The position numbers were made by a program, and so were the translations under genes. Under the pieces are notes generated by a model. It had not been told where the DNA came from. It saw nothing but the letters and a program-made list of their open reading frames with translations, and made no database searches. A DNA stretch of 36,760 bases from the IMG/VR virus record IMGVR_UViG_3300002143_000233, positions 1-36,760 of that record. One strand, given 5' to 3'. Positions 22,889-31,191 of the stretch are shown piece by piece (position 1 is the stretch's first letter; each line of letters begins with the position of its first letter). The DNA is from a virus.

Positions 22889-23367
22889 ATTTCAATGAAA
22901 TATTTGAATCTGAAGAATTGTCACTATCTAGTGATGAAAAGTGGGATTATAGATTTTTGGAATTGTGCAAATTAGTTTCGTCTTGGTCTAAAGACCCAAG
23001 CACTAAGGTTGGTGCTGTAATTGTAGACCAAGATAAAAGAGTTGTGTCTTTGGGATATAATGGATTTCCAAAAGGCGTTAGTGATTTTGATTCAAGATAC
23101 GATGATAGAAATTTAAAATATAAATATGTTGTTCACGCAGAAAGAAATGCAATTATATTCGCAAAGACAGATTTAAAAGATTGTATTATTTATACATGGC
23201 CTTTAATGCCATGTTCTGCTTGTGCTGGAATTATAATTCAATCTGGAATTAAAAAAGTTATAAGTGTCGTGAACGACAATGAAAGGTGGAATGAAGAGTT
23301 TGAATTTTCAAAACAAATGTTTAATGAGGTTGGAATTGAATTAGAATTAAAAAAGAGATTTGAGTAA
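22885..23367 (+). CDS. dCMP deaminase
   Basis: Zinc enzyme converting dCMP to dUMP for thymidylate supply. 160 residues with 'DPSTKVGAVIVD' (37-48), 'SLGYNGFPKGV' (55-65), the catalytic 'VHAERNAI' (H84, E86) and the zinc site 'PCSAC' (C110, C113). An extra acidic N-terminus of about 18 residues ('MNFNEIFESEELSL') precedes the usual start of the fold. It overlaps the acetyltransferase gene by four bases (ATGA). Its stop codon lies inside the loop of a strong terminator. It fits with the reductase at the left edge as nucleotide supply. Confidence 0.9.
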   Translation: MNFNEIFESEELSLSSDEKWDYRFLELCKLVSSWSKDPSTKVGAVIVDQDKRVVSLGYNGFPKGVSDFDSRYDDRNLKYKYVVHAERNAIIFAKTDLKDCIIYTWPLMPCSACAGIIIQSGIKKVISVVNDNERWNEEFEFSKQMFNEVGIELELKKRFE

Positions 23368-23383
23368 ACTCAAATCTCTTTTT
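23351..23383. terminator. Strong bidirectional Rho-independent terminator
   Basis: AAAAGAGATTTGAG (23351-23364) pairs with CTCAAATCTCTTTT (23369-23382), 14 pairs, loop TAAA. A-tract on one side and T-tract on the other, so it can stop transcription from both directions. The TAA stop of the deaminase is in the loop. It separates this operon from the convergent gene at 23401-23625. Confidence 0.88.
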
Positions 23384-23400
23384 GTATTATTGAGCTAAAA

Positions 23401-23625
23401 TTAGCCTTCAATTATACCGTCTACATTAAGTAGAGTTTGTTCAACATCATCAAATTCTCCACCATCGACAACGCTTACTGATTTTCGTGCGCCAGCAGTA
23501 CCAACTTCTAAGCAATTGATGGTTCTCTGAAGAGAATTGCCATTTGCGTCGATAGAGGTGTCTAGGCCACTTTCGGTAGCGAAATTCAACAATGAAGGAA
23601 CTAGTTTTGCCATGTAATATGCCAT
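23401..23625 (-). CDS. Small hypothetical protein with a strong ribosome site
   Basis: 74 residues, unrecognised. AAGGAGATATATC before the ATG is the best Shine-Dalgarno in the window, so high expression is likely. The protein begins 'MAYYMAKLVPSLLNFATES' and ends acidic ('GGEFDDVEQTLLNVDGIIEG'); the middle 'NSLQRTINCLEVGTAGARKS' is more polar. No membrane segment or motif. It is a single-gene minus-strand unit with a terminator after it and about 70 AT-rich bases upstream. A small structural or accessory capsid protein is one possibility, not shown by the sequence. Confidence 0.68.
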   Translation of the reverse strand: MAYYMAKLVPSLLNFATESGLDTSIDANGNSLQRTINCLEVGTAGARKSVSVVDGGEFDDVEQTLLNVDGIIEG

Positions 23626-23695
23626 GATATATCTCCTTTTTGTTTATAAACAATTGTATTAAAATACATATTTCAATACTTTATCTATATATCTA

Positions 23696-24454
23696 TCATA
23701 AAAAGAATATTTTTTTGTTATTTTCGGTATTGTCTAGCGGGTAATCGTATTTTTTGCATATTTTTTCGAATTCGATTGCGTGTTCGTTAGTTAGCTGTCT
23801 TTTTTTAATCGGTATCTCGTTGCCTTTTCTCCAAGAATTCTCTCTAGTGTTTTCAAAACATTTGTTGTTATTTTTTTCTTTTTTTAAAAAGTTTAACAAT
23901 TCGTTATTTATTTTTTCTTCTGATTTAAAAATTATATAATTCTTATCTTTAAGTTCTTTTTCTATAATTTTGTGCCATTTAATCATAAAATGCACACATT
24001 TATTTAATAGGTTTTCTGTGTGATCCATGTTTGGAATAATTTTTTCGCAAAAATCAATATATGGCTTTGATTCTTTGATGGGTCTGTTCCACATATGGGC
24101 GCATAGAAACAATGATGTTAATGTATTCCAAGGATCTCTTACCACGAATATAATTTTTGTGTTTTTCAAAATAGGATCGTTTAAATAAGGTGCTGACATA
24201 TAACTTGATTCTGCGATGATTTTTTCGGGATTAAATTCGAAGTCTTTTTTTTTATTTGTTTTCAAATCGACCAATGAGCAGTAACTGGTAGTTGGTTGTA
24301 TTTCTCCTTTAATGATTGTTTTTGCATGTTCTAATCCTTGTGGTTTGAAAATAGATTCGTGTCCACACATGATATTTAGACTAGTTAGCAATCTACACAT
24401 ATAAGTTGTTGCGCCTTTTGGTAAACCAGTCACTAGATATTTTAATTCGATCAT
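23696..24454 (-). CDS. Sulfotransferase-like protein
   Basis: Likely transfers sulfate from PAPS to a sugar or other acceptor. 252 residues. The 5'-phosphosulfate loop is 'VTGLPKGATTYMCRLL' (8-23) and the 3'-phosphate site 'IIFVVRDPWNTLTSLFL' (about 101-117), the two hallmarks of this P-loop family. 'YIIFKSEEKIN' and 'KRQLTNEHAIEFEKICKKYD' match the usual C-terminal end. It sits beside a probable glycosyltransferase (divergent, 12 bases apart) and UDP-galactopyranose mutase, so a sulfated glycan is a reasonable guess. Donor binding is seen only by motif. Confidence 0.8.
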   Translation of the reverse strand: MIELKYLVTGLPKGATTYMCRLLTSLNIMCGHESIFKPQGLEHAKTIIKGEIQPTTSYCSLVDLKTNKKKDFEFNPEKIIAESSYMSAPYLNDPILKNTKIIFVVRDPWNTLTSLFLCAHMWNRPIKESKPYIDFCEKIIPNMDHTENLLNKCVHFMIKWHKIIEKELKDKNYIIFKSEEKINNELLNFLKKEKNNNKCFENTRENSWRKGNEIPIKKRQLTNEHAIEFEKICKKYDYPLDNTENNKKIFFL

Positions 24455-24466
24455 TTAAGGAATTTT

Positions 24467-25324
24467 ATGAAACCTATTGTTAGATGGACAATTGGAGATA
24501 AATGTTCTCCTTTGGGCTTAGTTATATTAAGAGAAGCGGTGTCTAGTTTTACGAGTATTTACAAAAAAATATTTGATTATTATGTTCAATATAATTTTGA
24601 TTGTTTTGATCAAAAAAACAAAGAAGAAAAATTAAAAGACGCATTAAAAGGTTTAAATTTAAATTTTAAAAAACAAACATGGTCTGAGATTCCTGTTGGT
24701 GTAAACAAACCAGAAAATAAAATTTTTAGTCGTGTAGACAATTTAAAAGATTCTGGATCTATTTGGAAAATATGTCCACCAAGAATAAATATAAAAACTC
24801 ATGAAATAATCATGGACAATGATATTGTTATATACAAAAAAATACCAGAAATAGATCAATTTTTAAATTCACATGATAAGTTGTTGGTCTTGGAAGATCC
24901 AATAAAATATTATGGTGTTTATTATCAAAATCATGATGATTCTAAAGTTTTAAATTCTGGTTTATTTGGATTGTATCCTGATTATGATTTTTCAGAAAAT
25001 TTAAAATATTTTTGGAACGAAAATGGTAGCTTTAAAAAATTGTCTTATTCAGATGAGCAAGGTTTTATATGTGGAGTTTTAAGAAAGAAAAAAAACATTA
25101 CAATATCTAAAAATACAATTGTAGAGATGCATTGCAAGGGATTATGTAAAAACTATAAACCAAATATAAATACTGATAATTTTATGATGGAATACACTAA
25201 TGATTTGTTTGATGAATTTTACAATAACGGATGTGGCATTCATTTTGTCCAAAGCAATACTAAAGATTATCATTTGGCTTGGGATCTTTTCAAGAAAAAA
25301 AGAATTAAAAAATTATTTGTTTAA
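24467..25324 (+). CDS. Probable glycosyltransferase (GT-A like)
   Basis: 285 residues. 'HEIIMDNDIVIYKKIPEID' (about 118-136) has the DxD-type metal motif and following sequence of GT-A fold transferases, and 'VLNSGLFGLYPDYDFSEN' and 'YSDEQGFICGVLRKKK' resemble the acceptor and DEQ regions of GT8-like enzymes. The overall family is not certain. AAGGA lies eight bases before the ATG. It is divergent from the sulfotransferase and convergent with the mutase (four-base overlap), within a small sugar cluster. Confidence 0.6.
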   Translation: MKPIVRWTIGDKCSPLGLVILREAVSSFTSIYKKIFDYYVQYNFDCFDQKNKEEKLKDALKGLNLNFKKQTWSEIPVGVNKPENKIFSRVDNLKDSGSIWKICPPRINIKTHEIIMDNDIVIYKKIPEIDQFLNSHDKLLVLEDPIKYYGVYYQNHDDSKVLNSGLFGLYPDYDFSENLKYFWNENGSFKKLSYSDEQGFICGVLRKKKNITISKNTIVEMHCKGLCKNYKPNINTDNFMMEYTNDLFDEFYNNGCGIHFVQSNTKDYHLAWDLFKKKRIKKLFV

Positions 25325-26439
25325 ATTAATTTTTGTGCTTTTTGTATGGCTGATGACATAGAAGCATCGAGATCGAGATATTTATATTCGCCCAATCTCC
25401 CTCCAAATGTTATGTTTGATAAGTCTTTTTTTAATTTAAAATATTTAGCATATAAAATTGAATTTGTTTCATCTCTGATTGGGTAGTATGGTTCGGGGTT
25501 TTCTGCGAACGAAACAGGGTGATCGAATGATACAACTGTTGATTCTTTGGTTTCGATTTTGTGATCATAGTGTTTTTGTTGATTTTTTTGAAGGTGCTTG
25601 TGTTCGATGCTTCTTAAGTACGGAGTGGATAGGTCCACATGATTAAATACTGCGTTTCCTTGATAGTCTCCTGTAAACACCTTATGTTCGAATCTTAAAG
25701 TGTTATATTCAAGTCTTCCAAATTCATAGTTAAAAAACTTATCTATTGGTCCTGTGTAGACCAAGTGATTTGCTATATTTTGCCATTTTGGAATGTTGTA
25801 AAAATCTTCATTAAGTTTCACATCAATGCCATCAAGCATATTTTCTATAAGTTTGGTGTAACCGTGTTTGGGAATGCCTTGGTATTTTGTGGTAAAGTAA
25901 TTTTCTTCATATGTAAGTCTGATTGGAAGTCTTCGAATTATAGATGACGGCAATTCTCTTGGTTCTTTCATCCATTGCTTTTTTGTATATCCGTAGAAAA
26001 ACAATTCATAAATTTGAGTGCCAACTTTATCTAAAATCCATTCTTCGAAGTTCCTTGGGTATTCGCAAGGTATTCTAACTTCATTGAGTTTTTTTCGAGC
26101 TTCTTCTGGTGTAACGACTCCCCAAAGTTGATGAAGTGTCATCATGTTTATGGGGAAAGAATAGACTTTATTATTAGATAGTATTTTTGGTTTATTGATA
26201 AAAGGTTCGATTGTACAAAATCTTGATATAAATTTATAAATTTCATCGCTATTGCAGTGCCATATATGTGCGCCATATGAAGAAATTATTTGTCCGTTTT
26301 CGTGTATATAATCATGTGCTGTGCCTGCAATATGGTAATTTTTATCTATTACTAGGCACTTTTTGCCAGCATCTGTTGCTGTTCTTGCAAAAGTAGATCC
26401 AAAAACACCAGCGCCAACGATTAGAAAATCGTATTTCAT
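25321..26439 (-). CDS. glf: UDP-galactopyranose mutase
   Basis: Flavoenzyme that converts UDP-galactopyranose to UDP-galactofuranose, the donor for galactofuranose glycans. 372 residues with the FAD fold 'FLIVGAGVFGSTFARTA' (4-20) and 'CLVIDKNYHIAGTAHDYI', then 'YGAHIWHCNSDEIYKFI', 'FYGYTKKQWMKEPRELP' and 'VYTGPIDKFFNYEFGRLEYN' region, all characteristic of Glf. 'PYYPIRDETNSILYAKY' near the end is the usual substrate-side segment. Length is as expected (about 370-390). Galactofuranose transfer by one of the window's glycosyltransferases is implied but not shown. Confidence 0.95.
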   Translation of the reverse strand: MKYDFLIVGAGVFGSTFARTATDAGKKCLVIDKNYHIAGTAHDYIHENGQIISSYGAHIWHCNSDEIYKFISRFCTIEPFINKPKILSNNKVYSFPINMMTLHQLWGVVTPEEARKKLNEVRIPCEYPRNFEEWILDKVGTQIYELFFYGYTKKQWMKEPRELPSSIIRRLPIRLTYEENYFTTKYQGIPKHGYTKLIENMLDGIDVKLNEDFYNIPKWQNIANHLVYTGPIDKFFNYEFGRLEYNTLRFEHKVFTGDYQGNAVFNHVDLSTPYLRSIEHKHLQKNQQKHYDHKIETKESTVVSFDHPVSFAENPEPYYPIRDETNSILYAKYFKLKKDLSNITFGGRLGEYKYLDLDASMSSAIQKAQKLI

Positions 26440-26455
26440 ATTCTATAATAGATTT

Positions 26456-27094
26456 ATGTTCAATGATTTTCAGCAATATAAAGATTTATTAGAGTCAAAA
26501 CTTAAAAATGGCATTATAACGCCTAAAATATTATTTAACAGTTGTTCGTTTATTCATGATAATTCAAGGCAAGCTCCTGCTTTTTATGACAATACTTGGA
26601 GTACTATATATTATTATTTGGGGCAAATGGTCGGTGATGTTGAAAATATATGTGAAGTTAATTTTACATTAGGATTATTTACTTGTGCTTTTTTAAAGCA
26701 AAAGTCAGATTTAAAAAACTTTATTGGGTTTTACCCAAAAGATAAACAGAACAAAAATATCGTTCCTTTTAGGTTGGGAAAATCAAATATCCATAGAAAG
26801 GCAAGAAAATGTAATTTTTTTTTGCACGAAGGAGGTTTGTATGATGATGGTTTTATTGATAAATTTAAAAAAAATAGTCTGGATCTGCTAATTTTTTCAG
26901 AGATTAATTCTTATAATAATACATTGGAATTTCTTGATTATTTATATCCTTTTGTTAAGGAAAATGGCTTGGTAATTGTGGATGAATATAACAATAAAGA
27001 AGTCAAGGAAGCTACAAATGCTTTTTGTGATAGTAAAAATAAAAAGCCATTTGTATTTAAGACGAGATACGGAACTGCTGTTTTACAAAAATGA
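26456..27094 (+). CDS. Class I methyltransferase-like protein
   Basis: 212 residues. A Rossmann-like pattern is seen: 'VENICEVNFTLGLFTCAFLK' as a degenerate SAM-binding strand and loop (no clear GxGxG), 'SLDLLIFSEINSYNNTLEFL' as the central acidic strand and 'FVKENGLVIVDEYNNKEV' as the next, resembling TylF/cephalosporin-hydroxylase-like or FkbM-like methyltransferases. The start at 26456 is chosen because the upstream part of the frame is antisense to the mutase gene. TATAATAGATTT precedes the ATG; no Shine-Dalgarno. It may methylate a sugar, given its neighbours; activity is uncertain because of the missing glycine loop. Confidence 0.6.
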   Translation: MFNDFQQYKDLLESKLKNGIITPKILFNSCSFIHDNSRQAPAFYDNTWSTIYYYLGQMVGDVENICEVNFTLGLFTCAFLKQKSDLKNFIGFYPKDKQNKNIVPFRLGKSNIHRKARKCNFFLHEGGLYDDGFIDKFKKNSLDLLIFSEINSYNNTLEFLDYLYPFVKENGLVIVDEYNNKEVKEATNAFCDSKNKKPFVFKTRYGTAVLQK

Positions 27095-27108
27095 TTTGAG
27101 GTAATAAA

Positions 27109-27840
27109 ATGGGATTCGAAGTTGTCTTTAAATATCACGATAAAATCGAAAACGGCTATGATACCGTAGAAAATAAAACATTTAAAAAGAAGTTCGGTGA
27201 TCCTTACGAGGATGTTCCTTTAAGTAAATTAGCTTTGTTTGTAATGGGTCAATTGGCCAGAAGAGACATATGGATAGTGGATGTTGAAATTAATGAATTT
27301 ATAAAAAAATCTATTAGTTTCAGGGAAAACAAGGGTGGTATTATTATAAAAAATAAGAAATTTAGTTTGGATAGCAAACTTGAAGAATCGGTTATTGTCG
27401 AAGAAGAAATAGTTGCTTCTGATAATTCAACACAACAACAATCAGTAAATGTAGTTGTTCCAGTAAACGCAGCTGCTCCAGCCAATAAAATTGTTTATCC
27501 TCATGAAGCGATGAAGCCTAATAAAAGACCAATAGGACAAATGATATTTTCACCAGAAGCACCTCAAATGCATGAGGTTTCGAAGTTCAAACTAACTATC
27601 GATAAGAAGTATTCGATATACGAAAAAAGAATTAGTCCGACAGGCGAGCTATATGTAATTTTAGATGATTTACAGCGAGAGACGGTTATTTCAGATAAAT
27701 ATTTTATCCCAGCAGCAATTAATTTAATTGGGGATGAAGAGTTCGCAAATCAACAATCTGCATATGTTGGTGCAACTGTAAAAGAGCCTAAATTAAGTTG
27801 GAACGGTGTTGTTACTGATAATATTCCACGTATTAGATAA
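27109..27840 (+). CDS. Hypothetical protein
   Basis: 243 residues, unrecognised. An N-terminal domain (1-85, 'KFGDPYEDVPLSKLALFVMG', 'RRDIWIVDVEINEFIKKSIS'), a linker rich in Ala/Val/Gln/Pro (about 103-135) and a C-terminal domain ('FKLTIDKKYSIYEKR', 'ELYVILDDLQRETVISDKYF'). TTGAGG lies seven to twelve bases before the ATG. It leads a plus-strand group with a charged protein, the ssDNA-binding protein and UvsX, so a role in DNA metabolism is likely by context only. Confidence 0.72.
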   Translation: MGFEVVFKYHDKIENGYDTVENKTFKKKFGDPYEDVPLSKLALFVMGQLARRDIWIVDVEINEFIKKSISFRENKGGIIIKNKKFSLDSKLEESVIVEEEIVASDNSTQQQSVNVVVPVNAAAPANKIVYPHEAMKPNKRPIGQMIFSPEAPQMHEVSKFKLTIDKKYSIYEKRISPTGELYVILDDLQRETVISDKYFIPAAINLIGDEEFANQQSAYVGATVKEPKLSWNGVVTDNIPRIR

Positions 27841-27853
27841 AGGAGATTTATAA

Positions 27854-28276
27854 ATGAACAAGCAAGAAAAAAACAAACAAAAGAAGAAAAACGAGCGTAA
27901 AAAAAGAGTTAAATTAAAATTGGCCAATAGAAGGGAATATGCTCGAAAAGAAAGAAAAATTGTTTTAGAAGAAGAAAGAGTAAAAAGAGAAACAGAGTTA
28001 TTGGTCAATGGAAAGCAAAAGCCGATTGTTAATGATAAAAACAAATCAAAAGAGGCGGAAAAATTGAAAGAAGAATTAATAAAAGAACAATTAGAAAAAA
28101 ACTTGAAAATTCTTCAAGCATTAGAAGATCAATATGATTTAGAACAAAAAAATAGAACAGAACTAAATCAACGACTTGAAAGCGAAGGTCATTTTACGCT
28201 TAGAGAAAAACTAGACGCTTTGCACAAAAACAATTTAGATTCGCATGGTGTTTCTGAAGACGCAAAAGAACAGTAA
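27854..28276 (+). CDS. Highly charged coiled-coil-like hypothetical protein
   Basis: 140 residues, unrecognised. Nearly half Lys/Arg/Glu. The first 25 residues are strongly basic ('MNKQEKNKQKKKNERKKRVK'), then long charged helices ('RKIVLEEERVKRETELL', 'EAEKLKEELIKEQLEKNLKI') likely to form a coiled coil. AAAGGAG precedes the ATG. Possibly DNA- or RNA-binding through the basic end. It is 13 bases after the previous gene. The 111 bases after it hold the leader of the next gene. Confidence 0.7.
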   Translation: MNKQEKNKQKKKNERKKRVKLKLANRREYARKERKIVLEEERVKRETELLVNGKQKPIVNDKNKSKEAEKLKEELIKEQLEKNLKILQALEDQYDLEQKNRTELNQRLESEGHFTLREKLDALHKNNLDSHGVSEDAKEQ

Positions 28277-28329
28277 AAGTTTTTTTTAAAATTCCAAAGA
28301 TTTTTTCATTTTGGGCTAAACAAATTTAA

Positions 28330-28381
28330 TCCTCGTGTTATTCTGTGGTGACGACTTACTAACCACTTTTTGAAACGAGGA
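28330..28381 (+). promoter_or_regulatory. Structured leader motif, copy B (sequesters the gp32-like gene's ribosome site)
   Basis: TCCTCGT (28330-28336) pairs with ACGAGGA (28375-28381), hiding the ACGAGG Shine-Dalgarno of the ATG at 28388. Inside, GTGGT pairs with ACCAC around a loop GACGACTTACTA. The element order equals that of copy A at 5043-5101. T4 gp32 represses its own translation by binding a folded leader; this could be the counterpart. Confidence 0.6.
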
Positions 28382-28387
28382 AAAATT

Positions 28388-29401
28388 ATGTCATTTGATT
28401 ATGAACCCTTAGACATCTCTGCTATTGCTCAAGAAAGCCAATTGATTAACGATGATAGCGGTAGTACTGGAAAATCCAAGTACTTAGAAACATATGTTAG
28501 GCTTCCACAAGAGGAAGGCTTTGTGCTTGTAAGATTTCTTCCCGGCAAAAAAGGACAAAAGTTCTTTTGGGCGGAAACTAGAATTCACGCTCTTACAAAC
28601 CCTTCTATTACCGATCCGATGTTCAGAAAAAGAACATTCCATTGCAGAAACACAAGAATAGAGGGTACTAAAAAGTATTCTGGTGATTGTATCATATGCA
28701 AGTACTATCAGAAGCTATGGAGAGATTCAGATGCCGCTCGTTCTGAAAAAGAAAAAGAAGAATTGCAAAGTGCAGCTAGGGCGATCAAGCCAGCAGAAAG
28801 ATATTACTACAACTGTATTGTTAGAAGTGAAAAAGACTTCAACAGCGGAGAAACAAAGAAAAATGTTGGTCCTAAGATTTATTCATGTGGCGTTCAAGTA
28901 TATGGCAAGATAGTAAGGTCGATTACTGGAGATGAAAAACTTGGCGAACCACGACTCGGAGATGTAACGCATCCCAAGACTGGTAGAGACTTTAGGATTG
29001 TAAAGAAAATCAAAGCATCTGGTACTAGAGACTTTCCTAATTATGATTTGTCAAAATTCGAAGAACCATCAGTTGTAGGTACAGCAGATGAGTTTAGGCA
29101 ATGGATGGACAATCTTCATGATCTTCAAGCCTTAAAAGTAATCAAGAGTAACGAAGAGCTTACAACGGCTTTGAAAGTTCATCTTGGCCAGATCAGAGAA
29201 GGTGGAGATGATGATTCGTTATCGGAAATCGTGAATAATTCAAAGGTTTCTTCTAATGTCAAAGATCATGTTGCCGAAAGACCTGCAAAACAGGAAGTTG
29301 CAAGCAAACCTGCAAAGGTTGAAGCGATAGAAGGTAACATGGATGATCTTGCTGACTTGGTTGGCAATGATGATTTTATGAAGGAGTTAAGCGGAATGTA
29401 A
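28388..29401 (+). CDS. 32: gp32-like single-stranded DNA-binding protein
   Basis: Coats ssDNA during replication and recombination. 337 residues. The OB-fold core begins 'TYVRLPQEEGFVLVRFLPG' (35-53). A zinc site is formed by 'FHCRNTR' (H85, C86) and 'DCIICKYY' (C101, C104), as in T4 gp32. Basic and aromatic residues follow ('AERYYYNCIVR', 'GPKIYSCGVQVYG'). The acidic tail ('NMDDLADLVGNDDFMKELSG') matches the protein-interaction tail of gp32. The start at 28388 uses ACGAGGA; an in-frame ATG at 28370 lies within the leader helix. UvsX follows after a hairpin. Confidence 0.92.
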   Translation: MSFDYEPLDISAIAQESQLINDDSGSTGKSKYLETYVRLPQEEGFVLVRFLPGKKGQKFFWAETRIHALTNPSITDPMFRKRTFHCRNTRIEGTKKYSGDCIICKYYQKLWRDSDAARSEKEKEELQSAARAIKPAERYYYNCIVRSEKDFNSGETKKNVGPKIYSCGVQVYGKIVRSITGDEKLGEPRLGDVTHPKTGRDFRIVKKIKASGTRDFPNYDLSKFEEPSVVGTADEFRQWMDNLHDLQALKVIKSNEELTTALKVHLGQIREGGDDDSLSEIVNNSKVSSNVKDHVAERPAKQEVASKPAKVEAIEGNMDDLADLVGNDDFMKELSGM

Positions 29402-29417
29402 TTTGATTGGTCGATTA

Positions 29418-29454
29418 CAACGGCACGATTATGTAAAAAATAATTGTGCCGTTG
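29418..29454 (+). terminator. Long hairpin between the gp32-like and UvsX genes
   Basis: CAACGGCACGATTAT (29418-29432) pairs with ATAATTGTGCCGTTG (29440-29454), 15 pairs with one G-U that favours plus-strand RNA, loop of seven. Only a short U-run (TTTAAATATTTATTTTT) follows, so it may attenuate rather than stop, or protect the gp32 message 3' end. A second small hairpin (GTTTAAA/TTTAAAC, 29454-29475) follows before the UvsX ribosome site. Confidence 0.65.
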
Positions 29455-29489
29455 TTTAAATATTTATTTTTAAACTATAAGGAGCGAAG

Positions 29490-30701
29490 ATGGCTAAGAA
29501 AAAAAATGAAAGTTCGATGGATGATTTCTTTTCTTCGATGGCAAAAGCAACTGGTGGAGATGTTTTGAATGAAATCGATTCGGTAAAGTATTTTATTGAT
29601 TCTGGAAATCTTGCTATAAATTATATTTGCAGTGGAAGGTTTATTGATGGTGGCATTCCCGGTGGTAAATTGACTGAAATTTACGGCCCATCGTCATCAT
29701 CTAAGTCTTTGGTTGGATCTAATATTTTGTATGGTTGCCAGAAAATAAACGGTATACCAATTTTGTTAGATTGTGAAAATTCTGCAAATAAAGAATTTAT
29801 CAAAAAGGCAAGTCATTGTGATCTCAAAAGGGTTCTTAGGTATACACCACAGACACTAGAAGATGTTTTTAAGCAAAAATACACTTCAATAGATTACATT
29901 CGCAAATCCGAAGGCAAAGACATACCAATAGCTATTGTTTACGATAGTATTAGCGTAAGTCCTTGTGCTAGAGAATTCAGAGAAATCAAGCTACCAGACG
30001 GATATAGTGAAGCTGATTTCAAGAGAATAGTTGGAGCGCATGAGCAGCCGGGAGAAAGAGCTAAAATTTGTTCTAGAGAGCTTAGGAAATTAAATACTGT
30101 GATGGAAAAGAATAACGCAACTGTAGTTATTCTTAATCAGACCAGAAATAAAATTGGAACCTATGGCAATCCAGAAACAACTGGCGGTGGCGGTGCTGCT
30201 CTTGAATTTTATGCTTCTTGTAGATTAAGAACTCAAACTCTTAAGAAAATAGAAGAAAAAATTTCATCCAAAAGCACTAGAACTCTTGGTGTTTATGTTA
30301 GGGTGCAAAACAGGAAAAATAAAACTCATAGACCGTTTATTTCTACGGATAATATTCAGTTATTGTTTGAACATGGGATAAATCCAGTTAGTGGATTGCT
30401 TACATGTTTGCTTGATTGCAGAAAGATAGAAGCAAAAAGTGCTGGTAACTTCACTGTTAATCCTAAATTAACCGATGGAAAAGAAATAAACTTTAAAGCA
30501 TCGGTTGACAGGAATGATGTTCCTATAGAAATTTTATTGAAATGCCCAGCTTTGATAGATGCTACTACGGAACAAGAAGTTAGCGACTATTTGGCACCGT
30601 TTCATAATGCTATAAACTTCAATCCTTCTAAAGATGTTGTAGAAACGGAAGTTAGGTCGGAAGACGAAGAAGACTCAATGCTTGATGAAGAATTGAATTA
30701 A
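29490..30701 (+). CDS. uvsX: UvsX (RecA-like recombinase)
   Basis: Strand-exchange protein for recombination-dependent replication. 403 residues. Walker A is the serine-rich 'GPSSSSKS' (66-73), as in T4-type UvsX; 'ILLDCENSANKEF' holds the catalytic glutamate; Walker B 'IPIAIVYDSISV'; loop region 'VVILNQTRNKIGTYGNPETT' followed by 'GGGGAALEFYAS'. The acidic C-terminal tail ('SEDEEDSMLDEELN') is common in RecA-type proteins. AAGGAG lies six bases before the ATG. Partners (ssDNA-binding protein, UvsY-like, UvsW, gp46/47) are all in this window. Confidence 0.95.
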   Translation: MAKKKNESSMDDFFSSMAKATGGDVLNEIDSVKYFIDSGNLAINYICSGRFIDGGIPGGKLTEIYGPSSSSKSLVGSNILYGCQKINGIPILLDCENSANKEFIKKASHCDLKRVLRYTPQTLEDVFKQKYTSIDYIRKSEGKDIPIAIVYDSISVSPCAREFREIKLPDGYSEADFKRIVGAHEQPGERAKICSRELRKLNTVMEKNNATVVILNQTRNKIGTYGNPETTGGGGAALEFYASCRLRTQTLKKIEEKISSKSTRTLGVYVRVQNRKNKTHRPFISTDNIQLLFEHGINPVSGLLTCLLDCRKIEAKSAGNFTVNPKLTDGKEINFKASVDRNDVPIEILLKCPALIDATTEQEVSDYLAPFHNAINFNPSKDVVETEVRSEDEEDSMLDEELN

Positions 30702-30711
30702 ATAACTTTTA

Positions 30712-30747
30712 TAGCCAGTGGTAGCCTTATTGGATTATCACTGGCTA
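30712..30747. terminator. Hairpin between convergent genes
   Basis: TAGCCAGTGGTA (30712-30723) pairs with TATCACTGGCTA (30736-30747), 12 pairs with one G-U, loop of 12. It lies between the end of uvsX and the end of the convergent gene, overlapping the latter's last codons. No good T-tract on either side, so it may be a weak terminator or a 3'-end stabiliser. Confidence 0.55.
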
Positions 30748-31169
30748 ATATAAGTGTATTCATGTCCTTCAAAATTACATTTCTGTCCTTGTAAAAGAAT
30801 GGATTCAAATTTTTCTCCATCTTTGTTAGTAATTAAATTCCAACAATATACTTTTCTATTTTTTTGATAAAATTCTGTCAATGTAAGTGTGCCGTCTCCT
30901 AGAAAAACTTTTCCAACTTTTAAAACAACAAGAAAAGGTATGAATGGGGAGTATTCTCCTATTATTTGAACTGTTTCAAAAAAATGACTATTGTAATCCG
31001 ATTTTGTGTAATAAATATTAATTAAAGATCCATCAACGCATATTGTCGCACTTCTTAAAAAATCAAAATCCGATTCTTCCGATGGGCTTATTTTTGGAAA
31101 AGTAAAATTCACTATAAGATTCGATGTCGCCTTCAAATCTCTTGCTATTGTTTGTAAATTTCTTGCCAT
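30738..31169 (-). CDS. Hypothetical protein
   Basis: 143 residues, unrecognised. Begins 'MARNLQTIARDLKATSNLIV' and is mostly beta in pattern ('ATICVDGSLINIYYTKSDYN', 'FIPFLVVLKVGKVFLGDGTL', 'KVYCWNLITNKDGEKFESIL'). No signal peptide or catalytic motif. AGGAAAA (GGAGGAAAAATG) directly before the ATG is a good ribosome site. It follows the amidoligase gene by 22 bases on the same strand and is probably co-transcribed with it, so it could be a partner or substrate; nothing in the sequence proves this. Confidence 0.7.
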   Translation of the reverse strand: MARNLQTIARDLKATSNLIVNFTFPKISPSEESDFDFLRSATICVDGSLINIYYTKSDYNSHFFETVQIIGEYSPFIPFLVVLKVGKVFLGDGTLTLTEFYQKNRKVYCWNLITNKDGEKFESILLQGQKCNFEGHEYTYISQ

Positions 31170-31191
31170 TTTTCCTCCATTAAAATATATA

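Noticed and set aside
26363-26455. N-terminal extension of the methyltransferase-like gene
   Set aside because: These codons are antisense to the start of the mutase gene; the ATG at 26456 gives a normal N-terminus.
28683-28913. Plus-strand 76-residue frame inside the gp32-like gene
   Set aside because: Shifted frame of a well-supported gene, with no ribosome site.
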